From: Diaporthe sp. PMI_573
Taxonomy: Eukaryota > Ascomycota > Sordariomycetes > Diaporthales > Diaporthaceae
Reading direction: 5' to 3'
DNA length: 64,000 bases
Assembly (NCBI GenBank): GCA_021399435.1
Contig: JAJTUP010000033.1
Coordinates: 186,001 to 250,000 of the forward strand
Made by a program: the position numbers and the translations under genes. Positions 12,426 through 22,688 of this stretch are shown here, one piece after another. Numbering within the stretch: the first letter of the stretch is position 1; each line of letters opens with the position of its first letter. A model generated the notes under the pieces. That model was not told the origin of the DNA, ran no database searches, and saw only the letters and a list, made by a program, of their open reading frames with translations.

Positions 12426-14218
12426 TTATGACAGAGTACTAATGTGACTATACCTTGCAACGAACTCGGTGGTCACAGTGATCCCTCCCATCTCCAATTC
12501 TTCACCGTCCTTGTGGTCGCTGCAACTAGCTCTCGCGGCCTCGGCGCTGAAGTAAGCGATCCCAGGTCGTCTTGGCATAGGCTGAGAAGCTGCTGGAGAC
12601 AGAGGTTGTTCCTCAATCACTGAGAAGCCTCCTGTCTTCGGTTTCTGGCTCTTGCGGTTCGTCGTCGTGCCGTACTGACCTAGCGCACTCTTCGTTCGAA
12701 TTGTGGAGATCGCACTCCTGAACAGAGGACGCAACACCGGGATGCATGCTAGAATCACAGCAAGTGATGCTTCAAGGACCGTCAGGACCATCGCATGTTG
12801 AATCGAAAATGTGATATCGCCGGTGTCAACAGATGGCAACAAGGCCACTTTGACAGCGCTGATTATGCAGACTCTACAAGTGAATTAAAGGTTAACCAAT
12901 GCAAAGAGCATGTACTTTGGCCGATGGAGGTTGCTTTCCACTTACACAACCCCAAGACCTAGGAGGATGAATTAGCAAGTTTCCTCGCAAAACAATTACT
13001 TGAATGGCCAAGACATACCAAACGTTATCATTAATGTTACCTTTTTGTACATTGTCATCTCTAGCCTAACAAGGTATGGCATGGGGAGAACGAGCACAAT
13101 GACGTCTGTGGCAATGTTGATTGAGCCTGCTACAATCCATAGCACAGCTTCTGGCTGTTAGTCACCTGCTAAGGAGCCTGAAGTGTTGCATTCCGGAACA
13201 TTCCAAAACATGAAAGACAGGGATCCGTAAAAGGAGAAGAGTGATGCTTACTGGCTGGACCGCAATGGCCTGGGGAGATAAAGTTAGCTTAGTATCACAT
13301 AGTTTATCGCAAGTAGGCGAGATCTGCTCCAGCTCCCCGCGCAACTCCAACCAACCAGAGCAATAAAAGCTGGAGACACAATATGATAAAAGACATGTAT
13401 GCCTTGCGTTAGAATAACAAAGGTATTTTCTTACCATTTTGGGTTTTGTCCCAGCTGAACGAAAGTGGCTGGCAGATAAGGAATATAATGCATAGGTTTC
13501 CAATGGCCCTATGAAATTGGGGTTATCAGCCGTTGCGGCTGCCATCAATGACGGGTGTAACACTTACCATAGCACAATAAGAGCCATTGTCCAATGCGCC
13601 GCTGTACGGAACCATCTGACCGTGAATACTTTGCAGCACAATGCAAGGATAGAGAGTTTGCTTAGAGCGAGGCTCAGGGTAGCCGTTATGCGGGCGGCCA
13701 GGAGATGCTATAGTTCATCAGCACCGGTTGCTCGGGCGAGTGATGAAAGCTACAACCGTGGGCGTTTATCTTACAATCAAAAATGTTTGTGGTCCACTTT
13801 GGAGACCGAATCTTTCAATTATCTCTGACACGTGGAAGCCCAAGCCTGCGTATAATATGGCTGCAATATGGAAAGTTAATGATCTGGTTGGCGCGTATGG
13901 AGCACAATGTGAGGGTGCATACCAAGGACAATAACCACCGAAAGACCAACCGTCGTTGCCTGGGCCAAATTAGAAAATACCTCTTTATCTGGGAGTATAT
14001 CTGATTGTTTTATTACTTACACAGGAACCGATCATCAAGTAGTCGCTAGCGTCCAGCCATCGCCCCAGCTTTTGACGGCTTAGTAGTCGAAGAGCCACGG
14101 AAGCCACGGACAGCACAGCAAAGACTACGGCAACTGCAAATACGGTTACTTGCTCAGCCCTCTCGAGAGGGAAGTTGACGCCCATGTTGATGGTATTGCC
14201 TAAGGAGCGGAGTGACAA
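12426..14218 (-). CDS. Fungal rhodopsin-domain integral membrane protein
   Basis: Nine exons: 14218-14021, 13959-13923, 13860-13775, 13707-13568, 13508-13435, 13269-13252, 13150-13041, 12958-12946 and 12871-12426. They sum to 1122 nt, giving 373 residues. The protein has about seven hydrophobic helices followed by a polar C-terminal tail, the layout of the fungal rhodopsin-domain family (PTH11-related and satratoxin SC1-like proteins). Family-like landmarks are RWLDASDYLMIG after helix 1, YAGLGFHVSEIIERFG, SINIATDVIVLVLPMPYL and LLPSVDTGDITFSI. Function in the family is mostly unknown; some members sit in secondary-metabolite clusters, and this one lies beside the PKS and dehydrogenase. Two micro-exons (18 and 13 nt) are required to keep frame. 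The intron at 13251-13151 is a copy of the repeated intron family. The structure comes from splice signals only; the micro-exons are its least certain parts. Confidence 0.85.
13151..13251 (-). mobile_element. Introner-like intron, copy 1 (101 bp)
   Basis: Complete intron 6 of the rhodopsin-domain gene. On the minus strand it begins GTAAGCATCACTCTTCTCCT, has a core containing CATGTTTTGGAATGTTC, and ends GACTAACAGCCAG (branch site and acceptor). The same sequence recurs at 18163-18267, 28343-28447 and 50973-51077. This is the shortest and most diverged copy, at 101 bp rather than 105. Confidence 0.85.
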
Positions 14219-16540
14219 AGGAGCGAAAACATCAGACCAGCTGTGTGATCGGAAGCAGCGGCAGAACCGCAGTCAAAAGGGTTATAGGAAGGCTCCTGCC
14301 CTTCTAAAGAAACTGCTCGACTGCCGTTCGCTTGGAGATGCGGTCTGAGCAGCTGCAGGCACAGCATCTATCTCCGACTTGGCGGCCCCACGGTCTGACT
14401 TGAAACGACAGGGCGGATTGAACTTTCTGATCCATAAATCCAGGTACACGTTTGCTCGATCCTAGTGTGCCCCGTAACGGTCCGGAGGATGCGTTGATTT
14501 TCGCGCGGCGAGTGACAATCCTCTGACTCGTGGTTCCGAGTGGATATTGGTGACAGGGAGGCTGCAAGGCACATGCATATTATACAGGGGACGGTAGCAT
14601 CGTGGGCAACGTGCTTCGAAAAACAATGAAGACTGTTTTTCAGTATGGCTCTCTCCAAGACAAATGAACAAGTGGTCGCTAACGAAACAAGCGTTGGGGC
14701 TGATATGCAACCTTTTTTTTTTAAAAAAAAACAAAAAAGGCTCCGTACGGAGTCGAGCATTGAGTTGGAATGCAGTTTTCGTTCTCGTATATGAACATCG
14801 TTGATCCTGGTCAAGCAAACGTGTCTGCTGTACACGTGTGCATGACTTGCAGTTTACAGCCTGTCTAATTTCGCGAAGTCTGACCAGCCATGTGCGCCAA
14901 GTACCGGTCAGGGGGCGTCTTTGAATCTGGGGTCTAAGGTTTCTAGAAGCCATAATTGCCGGGCATTTAAGGTGACCGGAGGGTTGTCAGGACCACATTA
15001 GGGGCATGTTGCCGGGGCTAATCTCTTCACAGGTATCCGAGCGCTTTCTACAGTCTGTGCCGGATATTTCCTATCGGGATAATCTTTTCAGAGCACGTCA
15101 TGTGAGCCCGTACTGCATGACGTGCAATGCCCAGGTGGGCTAAACATGCTCTCCTTGTGGATGAGCCTTGCTCTTGGTCGCCCGCCGAGACTACTTCAGC
15201 AAAGCAGGACTTGCTGTGTAGTTACGTTTTGACTTCGAAATCTTGCATATAGAGAGACGTCTTACCTACTTCGGACAAACACTGTCAGTTTCCTCTCCTA
15301 TATGTTGCAACAGTGCTGATAATGGTGCAATGACGGAGCAAAAAAGTATACCTAGGTATGTTGCATAAACATAGAGCATTTGAGTGGACTGGAAATTCGC
15401 TTGTTCAGTCATACAGTGTTCTTTTCAGCGCATAATTTATAATCATCTTCGCATGGAATGCAGAATCCCCAAATGCATTGTAATCTCCGCCATCGTATCG
15501 CGGGAGTCTTGACTCTTCCTCCTGGCGCTTCATCCGGAGCTCGTTCCGGTTGCCATGCCACCAAAGAGAGGAGTCTTCCGCGGCAATATTTCCAGCCCAA
15601 ATGTTCATTTCGAATTACGACCGCTTACTGACAGTAAATCGGAGGGCGTCGGTATTCAGACCCTTTCCTTCTCAATCCAAAAGCCGGATCGGCCTGAGCA
15701 CATTGCCAGATATAAGTCAATTAGGCTATTGTAGATGCTGCTGTTTTCTTTTTCGCTACCAGTCTTCTTATTATGTACATCGACCATACATTCGCAAGTA
15801 TGGAAGGGGAAAATTCGTGGATATAAATCTGGTCGCCCCTCAACAGGAACTTGTCCTTTATAGCCACACAGATGTGTCCATTCCGTTAAGCGAGGCAAAT
15901 TGAGGCGTACGTTTCAATCCTGCCCCGGCCCTCTGGATCGAAGCCGTACGAGTCGGTTTGTGCGATCCACCTGCCAGGCTCAATGCTTCGCACCGAGTCG
16001 AAAGGAAGATCTGACAGACGTGCCGTGGTTGGAAAATCGAGATATCTGGTGTGCGGTGCTTCTATGTTTAGCTCAATGTTCGCTTGCACTCGTATAAAGA
16101 AGTAGATTTGTGCCTGATCGAAAGGACTTGTGATGCCTGAGGCAGCAATGACGAGGCCCCGACAGGGATGTCTCGCGAGCCGAAACACCGTACCCCCTGG
16201 GCCAACTGGGGGTCCAACGGGGCAGCACGGCTGGAACATGTCACTTTCGTCATCTGCCCAAAGCATCCTTGTCACTCCCTCCTCTTTGACGTTCCGCGCC
16301 TTCCTGTCCCAAGGCCCGATCTATTCTTATTCGAAACGACCACACCACGCCTCAACCTTCTTCCTCCTCCCACTCTCGCACCTGTCGCTACCATCTCGGC
16401 ATCACTCAACCACCACAGCCATCGACTTCCCATCTCCTCTACGCACCAACTGCCTCGAGAGTACAACAGCTGAATCCCCTTTCGCCGGATCCGTCGGCTA
16501 CGCACGTCACACCACCGCCAAACGAAGCAGATCCACGACA
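14219..16540. other. Intergenic region, no gene recognised
   Basis: About 2.3 kb without a supportable gene. It has a poly-T run passing directly into poly-A near 14710-14740. A CT-rich stretch at about 16260-16540 is probably the 5' UTR and promoter of the next gene. The long open frame reaching upstream from that gene to 16130 is not counted, because a signal peptide begins at 16541. Confidence 0.5.
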
Positions 16541-17713
16541 ATGCTGCTGCGGCCCCTTCTCGCCGTGGCTGGCCTCTCTGCCGCCACCCACGCTATCCTG
16601 CTCCCGCCTGGCATCAGCTCTCACGACGCTGAGGTCGTCGAGGCGCTCCCGTTCGAGAGCGCAGCCCTCGCACAGACCCAGTCGCTCAGCCTCGACTGCC
16701 CCGGCTGCCCTCCCGTGTTCAAGAACCACCACGGGAAGCCCAAACACCACAAGCAGCACAGCAGCCACCTCGAGCTCGACTTCTCCATCGATCGGTCCGC
16801 CGAGGCCGACAGGCTGATGCTGAATGGCTTCGAGCTATACCCCAACTCCGACCCATTTACCAACCTCCTCACCGCTCCACAAGTTGCCGACAAGCGGAAG
16901 CACCACGAGGACCAGGGACACGACGGTGACAACTCAAGGGTTCTGCCTAGCCACCACAAGTTCCGACCAGGACACCACGGAAAGCCAAAGATCGTTGAGC
17001 AACCACTCGGTTTTAGTCTTCAGATCCACCCCGTCCAGAAGACGGCCGACGACAACTTGGATCTCGTTCTCCTTGACCTCCAGATCATCGAAGTTGGCTC
17101 GGTCTTCGTCGAGGGACTCCCCAACATTCGTGTGAACATGATCAAGTCACCACAAGACGACCTCCTGATCGCCAAGATTGAACAGACCTCATCCCAGAAC
17201 GTCTCATCACCAAAGGGCGACGGAGCCGAGTGCACCACCACCCTGTGCAAGTTGAAGGCCATCATCGCCGACAAGATCAACAAGATGAAGACGCACGGCT
17301 GCGCTGGTATGATGGGCGGCAAGGCTGACCACCACCACGGCCATACCCAGCCTGCCACCCAGCACGACGAGCACTATGGAATGTTCAACCGTCCTAATGG
17401 TTGGTCTTTGTTCTTCCGCAAGGTGACCTCGCACATCATCCTCCCTGTCCTGGTGGGTATCGTTGCTGGCGTCACCGTTGCTGTCATCAGCATGCTGGTC
17501 GGAACTATCCTCGTCGGTCTCTTCCGAAAGTTCGCCCGCGGGCAGTCCTTCTTCCCTCAGCACCGCTGCCGTCTCCACCCAGGCGGACGCCACCACAAGG
17601 CCGCTCAGAAGGAGGTTGCCGTCGACGAGGAAAAGTCGGGCTTGATGGAGAACCAGGAAGCCGATCCTCCCTCCCATGATCAGGCCGAGGTACACCATGT
17701 CGAGAGGGCCTAG
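16541..17713 (+). CDS. His-rich single-pass membrane protein with signal peptide, function unknown
   Basis: A single-exon frame of 390 residues. I chose ATG 16541 because a signal peptide (MLLRPLLAVAGLSAATHA) follows at once, although the frame is open upstream to 16130. The lumenal or extracellular part contains LDCPGCP near residue 50. It also has three histidine-rich patches: HHGKPKHHKQHSSH, the HH-rich stretch around residues 128-150, and DHHHGHTQPATQHDEHYG near 270. One transmembrane helix (about 300-325, ILPVLVGIVAGVTVAVI) is followed by a basic, then acidic, cytoplasmic tail. It resembles an uncharacterised fungal family with a similar signal peptide, LDCPGCP motif and membrane anchor, possibly DUF7728, but I am not sure of that name. 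The His and Cys clusters suggest metal binding; this is inference. Confidence 0.8.
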   Translation: MLLRPLLAVAGLSAATHAILLPPGISSHDAEVVEALPFESAALAQTQSLSLDCPGCPPVFKNHHGKPKHHKQHSSHLELDFSIDRSAEADRLMLNGFELYPNSDPFTNLLTAPQVADKRKHHEDQGHDGDNSRVLPSHHKFRPGHHGKPKIVEQPLGFSLQIHPVQKTADDNLDLVLLDLQIIEVGSVFVEGLPNIRVNMIKSPQDDLLIAKIEQTSSQNVSSPKGDGAECTTTLCKLKAIIADKINKMKTHGCAGMMGGKADHHHGHTQPATQHDEHYGMFNRPNGWSLFFRKVTSHIILPVLVGIVAGVTVAVISMLVGTILVGLFRKFARGQSFFPQHRCRLHPGGRHHKAAQKEVAVDEEKSGLMENQEADPPSHDQAEVHHVERA

Positions 17714-18081
17714 GCCCCCACAAAGACCCAAAGTGGTAGGAATCTGGACTGTGCGAACAGGATTGGGACACGGGACTGACCCCAACTGTAAGAGGAAACA
17801 TCCAAAATCATGGCAGTGAACAAAGGCAAGGTTTTTGGCGTTATGGAATGGAATCAGTAAACATACTGGCATTGATTGGAGGAACATAGCTTGGTCACTC
17901 CTTTTTCTTCTGTTTGGGTCTGGATTATTGTCATTGCAAAATACCCACCACACTCCTTCTAGATTGGCATAGTACAGTTTATATTTACAATTCAATTGGC
18001 AGACTGACCACAGACAACAAGATGGTGTGACGGATTACAAAAGAACAGGCAAAAGCAAAACAGTAGAGAACAAAACAGGTA
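17714..18081. other. Intergenic between membrane protein gene and tRNA
   Basis: Contains the 3' UTR of the upstream gene. On the minus strand it holds the run TTTT just after the tRNA 3' end (around 18070), which would serve as the polymerase III terminator. Nothing else is recognised. Confidence 0.5.
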
Positions 18082-18152
18082 TACTACGACAGGGAGTCGA
18101 ACCCTGAGCTCAACCTTGGAAGGGTTGAATGTTACCGCTACACCATCGCAGT
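18082..18152 (-). tRNA. tRNA-Gly (anticodon UCC)
   Basis: The minus strand folds into a full cloverleaf. The acceptor stem actgcga/tcgtagt pairs at all seven positions (one G-U). The D-stem is GTGT/ACAT. The anticodon stem CAACC/GGTTG encloses the loop CTTCCAA, whose anticodon is TCC. The T-arm is CAGGG-TTCGACT-CCCTG. The internal A box (TGGTGTAGCGG) and B box (GGTTCGACTCC) match consensus. No intron. It reads GGA glycine codons. A four-T terminator follows shortly downstream. Confidence 0.93.
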
Positions 18153-18162
18153 TGATGAAAGT

Positions 18163-18267
18163 GTCAGTGTCACTTTTCTCTTGCGACAGATTCCCAACTC
18201 TCATGTTTTGAAATGTTCTAGAATGCAACACTTTAGGATCCGTAGCAGGACTAATGTCACCATCAAG
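18163..18267 (+). mobile_element. Introner-like element, copy 2 (105 bp, not in a visible gene)
   Basis: Starts with GTCAGT, carries the family core (TCATGTTTTG, then TGTTCTAGAATGCAACAC), and ends GACTAATGTCACCATCAAG, so both splice-like ends are intact. It is 105 bp, the same length as copies 3 and 4. It begins only 10 bp upstream of the tRNA-Gly 5' end, and I find no flanking exons. Confidence 0.75.
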
Positions 18268-18424
18268 TCAGGCCAAAATATGAGAATATGATCATGGAGA
18301 ACACAAAATTCTATCGCGTGTCCCATATACTACTACAACAATACAGCAACATGTTGAAAAAGTATAAAAGCATTATTACAGAGCCCACGGCAGCTTAGTT
18401 ACCTTCTTTCTACCTGGTTATCCT

Positions 18425-18815
18425 GTTGAATGTAGTTTCGCAGGGGAGTATCCTAGAGGAGTCAACACGATAGGAAGCTATCCGACAGAAGGTTATTTCA
18501 TAGGAGGCTGTGCTACAGGAAGCTGCCCCACAGGAGAGTATCCTATAGAAGGGCATCCCACAGGAGGTCAGCCTATAGGAGGACAAGAGGATATCCTATA
18601 GGAGGATAGGAGGGTATCCCACAGGGAGGTATCCTAAAGGAGGTTGGTCTTACAGGAGGTTGGGTATTGAGCTCTGCCTAGATGGTTTATGTCACAGGAG
18701 GAGATCAAGAGCTAAGGCAGCTGACCTCAATAGGTCCATCTATTGAAGTAGTCAGTGTGGCCGCATAGCAGACACCTGAGCAAAGCTTGTGAAATATTAT
18801 CACTCCGTATGTTGA
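18425..18815 (+). repeat. Degenerate tandem-repeat element, copy A
   Basis: About 230 bp of imperfect units resembling tatcctataggagg (13-16 bp), followed by a tail with ggttgggtattgagc and, further on, gtggccgcatagcagacacc and tgagcaaag. The same order of repeats then tail is seen at 20030-20285 and, inverted, at 30500-30715, so this is a dispersed element and not a purely local satellite. No coding capacity. Confidence 0.7.
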
Positions 18816-20029
18816 AATTCTGCCTGAAAACTTGTGTACCTGGGAAACGGGGAGAGAAGGGAATATTGTGCCCGCTCCAGGTGTCAAAATCTTGATGCCG
18901 TGGTGGCCTTGGTGACTCGCGTGCCCAGAGGCTTATTCAGTGATGTATGTGACAAACAAGGCAGTCTGATGAGCCAGGTATAGATGAACTGTGACAAGCT
19001 GCTTATGCAAACATTCTAGCACCTGCTTGGACGTACTTGTTCTTGACTCGCTCTGGGCCAATTGCCTATTGAAAACTCACTCGGCCTTTTCTGCATACCT
19101 TCCCCGGAAATCACTCTCACACACTCGATCAACGTCTGCATCCCACAAACATGGCTCCCGACAAGCCCAGCAACCCCCAAAAATCCTATTATGAGCTACC
19201 TCGTCCTAATCAATCAGACGGCCTATTCAGGGATAGACATATCATTGGAAAATTTTGGGGAAAGGAGACCGCTGGGTAGTAACATTGAATGATGGCGACT
19301 TACGCAGGCATCATAGTCGTGCTCAAATAGTCTAATACCTTTGTCTGTCAGATTAGGGGGGACCTGAAGATTCGGAGGATAGTTTTGGGATGAGCCTATT
19401 TAAATGATCAAATGGCTCGAAGACCAGGCCGAGAAAGCAGCAATGATGAGGGAGGAGACATAGTCAAGCTCACTACCATTTGAGCAGTGGAGAAATAACA
19501 GGACGAAGTCACAAAGGCAGCAGAGATATTTACAAAAAACAGCAGAATTATAGAACTTCATTGTTTCCTCTCTAGGTATTGTGTCAAAGATCTCTGTTAT
19601 TAATTCTCTTTTGACAGCAAAGTCAGGCTAACATTATCCACTCATATAACTGACTGCTCATCACAAGGCCATCCGAAGCCGCTATAACTAATGGCATAGT
19701 ATTGCGCTCAAGCAGGAAAAGCTTCTGCATTTGTAGTGTGAGTAAGAGCGGTGAGCATGAAGCCTGTCGTAATATGTGCTTGAATAACCCAGCTCTGGTT
19801 TGTGGTGACTGGATTCAATCTTACCGAAATTAATCATGTGTGGAAATGAAACAAGCAACATTAAATACACTCAACCAGCATTCAGACTACCAACTATTGC
19901 CACACTAGTTATTTCCTGCACGGCGCCATGTCTGTTACGCACATTATTGCTGTAACACAGCTACATTCTTAAAGAATTCGAAAACATTGTCATGAAGCAC
20001 TTGTCGCTCACTTTCCGAGGTACTCTCCA

Positions 20030-20285
20030 CCTAACTATCCTATAAGAGGTTATTCTATTAAAGTTTATTGTGTAGAACATCTAGAGGTTATCTTATAGTA
20101 GGTAGTCTTTTTAAATTTACCATTGTAGGAGGTAGCAGGTTAGGAGGTTAGGAGGTAAGAGCCTGAGACTTGATCCTCTAGGAAATGATCCCATAGGAGT
20201 TTGGGTAGTGAGCACTTTGGTGGTTTACTACATAGATACTGTGGCCAGTAGTGGATACCCGAGCAAAGATTGTAATTAGGGAGTA
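20030..20285 (+). repeat. Degenerate tandem-repeat element, copy B
   Basis: Shorter relative of copy A. It has degraded units (tcctataagaggttat, gtaggaggtagcaggttagg) followed by the tail gagtttgggtagtgagc and then tactgtggccagtagtggat and acccgagcaaag. Confidence 0.65.
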
Positions 20286-20990
20286 CACAAAAGGAATGAT
20301 TGTGGGTGAGTGATCCTCCAAACGAGCCTCGACCAAATGTCAACCCGTCCCCACACCGGCCAGGTGTCTGCTGACTGCATATTCACCGCCCTGTTACCTG
20401 CTGCAGCCATCGACGAATCGTCTCATGGGGCAGCCTCCTGGAATCGTTACGAACCATTCCGAATTGAGTATTCATTCGTCTAAAGCATTGGTCACATCTC
20501 CGAATATGAAATCAACTGTCATGCAATTCAATCAAGGGTGGTGGGTTAGCATCTTCCTTCTATTGCACAGACATATGTCCTGGGAAGCCGCCAAGGAAGG
20601 CCAAGGGAGTCTGGGATGCGTGCACATGTGATTCGAAAGCTGTCAGGAAGAAGAGGGCTGGGATTCGACCCCGCAAAGGATTCTTCGATGAGCCGATCTA
20701 GGACGGGCGATCAAGGACGGCGGGCAAATTCGCTGGATGAGGTGAAAACGTCCGAGATTTCACATTTGGACGCACTTTGTTCGTAGATTTTGTTGCTCAT
20801 CCTGTCGGCTTTTATTGCCGACAAGCGCCCAGGTCTGAACACATTCTCACTGTACCGTGAACGGCCGATTGAACGGCTCGCTCACTGACCAAGTCACTGT
20901 ATGTGCTTTGGGCGAGTATCTGGAGAAACTGTTGAGCTTGACGAGGAAGCCACAGTAAGTTGAAAGCTTTTGTTGGAGGTTTGGAAGCCA

Positions 20991-21052
20991 AGTCAAGCAG
21001 TCAAGCAGTCAAGCAGTCAAGCAGTCAAGCAGTCAAGCAGTCAAGCAGTCAA
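20991..21052. repeat. 8-bp minisatellite (agtcaagc, nearly 8 copies)
   Basis: Nearly eight perfect tandem copies of agtcaagc in non-coding DNA. No spacers or repeat-spacer alternation, so not a CRISPR. Perfect copies suggest recent expansion by slippage. Confidence 0.95.
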
Positions 21053-22688
21053 GAAAAAGTATTGGGATTCAAAAGCCACATACGTCTTCATTCGCCCACC
21101 TAACCTTGTCGTCATGCTCAACGAACGACATACCTCGGCGCTTGGGGAGGCTCGCCTACGCCGGTTGCACAACGCTAATGCGAGGACCTTTGGAGTGGGT
21201 AGTTTCAACCATTTCCCACGTGCAGAATGAGCACCATCTGTGCGACACGAGATATGATCTTTTGTATTTCACAGAAGGAAAGAAATTACCAGTATTCATT
21301 CTTGAACTTGCGGAAAGGGATCTGATGCCCTTTCTGAGTGACCCATCTGCTAGAACCCAGGCCTCAGTTCCCCTGGCCTGGATAAGCACCATGGAGATGA
21401 GAACGAACTTGGCTCTGTGCAAACCAGATCCACAATGCCCAGTCCAAGTTTGGTATGCGAAGTGAAGTCATATGTTTGTCTGAGCGCATTCACATCTGGT
21501 TTCGATAAGCGAGTCTGTCTGTGGCTTTTGGCTAATTCAAAGCTGATCCGGCCGCCTTCGATCGAGCGGCTCAGACATGGAGTGCCAACTTTGCCTGCCC
21601 GATAATAAATATGTGCTCGAGTCTGATGCGGGAATCTACAAACAAACCTGTTTCTGGTTGGCCCCGAAATCGCGCCACATTAGCCTCTTGGCCTGTCGGA
21701 GTTGTCCTATGCGGGTGGTTATCTTTGCGCCCTACTGTGAGGATCCTGCTAGCCTTATCCGTCACCCAGTCGCCAGCCTTACTGAACCCGAGCCGCTCAC
21801 TCGCTCAGACTAAGCGCACCGATGACCCTTCCAGCATGTCTCATGAGCCGCCACTGATGCCCAAAGTCTGCAGTACTCGGCCAGCTCAAGTGGTACACTT
21901 ACTGGAGCCCGCGCCTGGCGGCCAATTGCAAGCGTCGGATGAGACGGGACATGGTACTGGGGCTTGATGTGTCATGGGTAAGATACGAGCTTGTGGCTTC
22001 GGCCCGCTGGCGCACTTCATTCGACACCAGCTCCGCGGTTGCAGTTCGCGCTAGCCGGAAGCTTATCTCTCCGCACCGCTTGGGAAAGGTGATGCAGGTG
22101 TTGGAATCTTGGCGCAGAATGAGATGAGCTCGGTCCTTTTGCGATGCTGAGGGAGTGGCCTTGGAAAACATCGCTGCCTTTGGGTATGGAAATCGCCCAG
22201 ACCCGAAGAGGGCATGCCCAGGTTGTACTGCCTGCACAGGTCAATGCTTATTAGCGATCAAGCACGAGGAGGTGAGCGAGGGGCAAAGCTTACATTACTG
22301 TGTGGACTACCTTGACTCGGCCCTGACGTGAGATCCCCCTCCTTGGATCTTGTTATCATGAGGTTATTCGACAGCGATCCCGGGGCGAGTTTAGCCCGAC
22401 ATATCCGAGAACAGCGAAGGCACAAGTCATGCTTCCGGGGGGCGTGCGGATGCGAAGGAATTGCCTGTGTGACCCCATGGGGGACTCTTACTGTATCCTG
22501 CAGCTCACAACCTAGTCCGTATTGCGCAGATGATCTGCAGTCCACCTTGAACGCAAGCGGGCAGAAATTACATTTAAGTCAGGCCACGCTCGACCGACTT
22601 TCCCCCTCGGGGATTTCTTTTTTTTTAAAAAAGACTTCCAGCCGTTTTGAAGAGCTTATTCTGTTCCGTCCCCCAGCTTCAAGTCAAA

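Larger units (their letters stand above)
18268..22688. other. Gene-poor, repeat-rich 4.4 kb
   Basis: No supportable protein gene. It contains two copies of a degenerate tandem-repeat element (18425-18815 and 20030-20285) and an 8-bp minisatellite (20991-21052). The open frames are short and of random composition. A poly-T to poly-A run near 22618-22630 lies just upstream of the transporter. Confidence 0.55.

Noticed and set aside
13270..13434. The 165-bp intron 5 of the first rhodopsin-domain gene as another introner copy
   Set aside because: It lacks the family core (catgttttggaatg) and has a different length and ends; an ordinary, somewhat long intron.
14706..14742. Poly-T followed by poly-A as a possible terminator or hairpin element
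   Set aside because: A simple homopolymer junction; a similar one occurs near 22618, and neither is tied to a transcript end.
16130..16540. 137-codon N-terminal extension of the His-rich membrane protein
   Set aside because: Low-complexity, CT-rich leader. A clean signal peptide begins at ATG 16541, which would be buried if the extension were translated.
20991..21052. Regular short repeats that could suggest a CRISPR array
   Set aside because: Contiguous 8-bp units without spacers, in a eukaryotic genome; a simple minisatellite.
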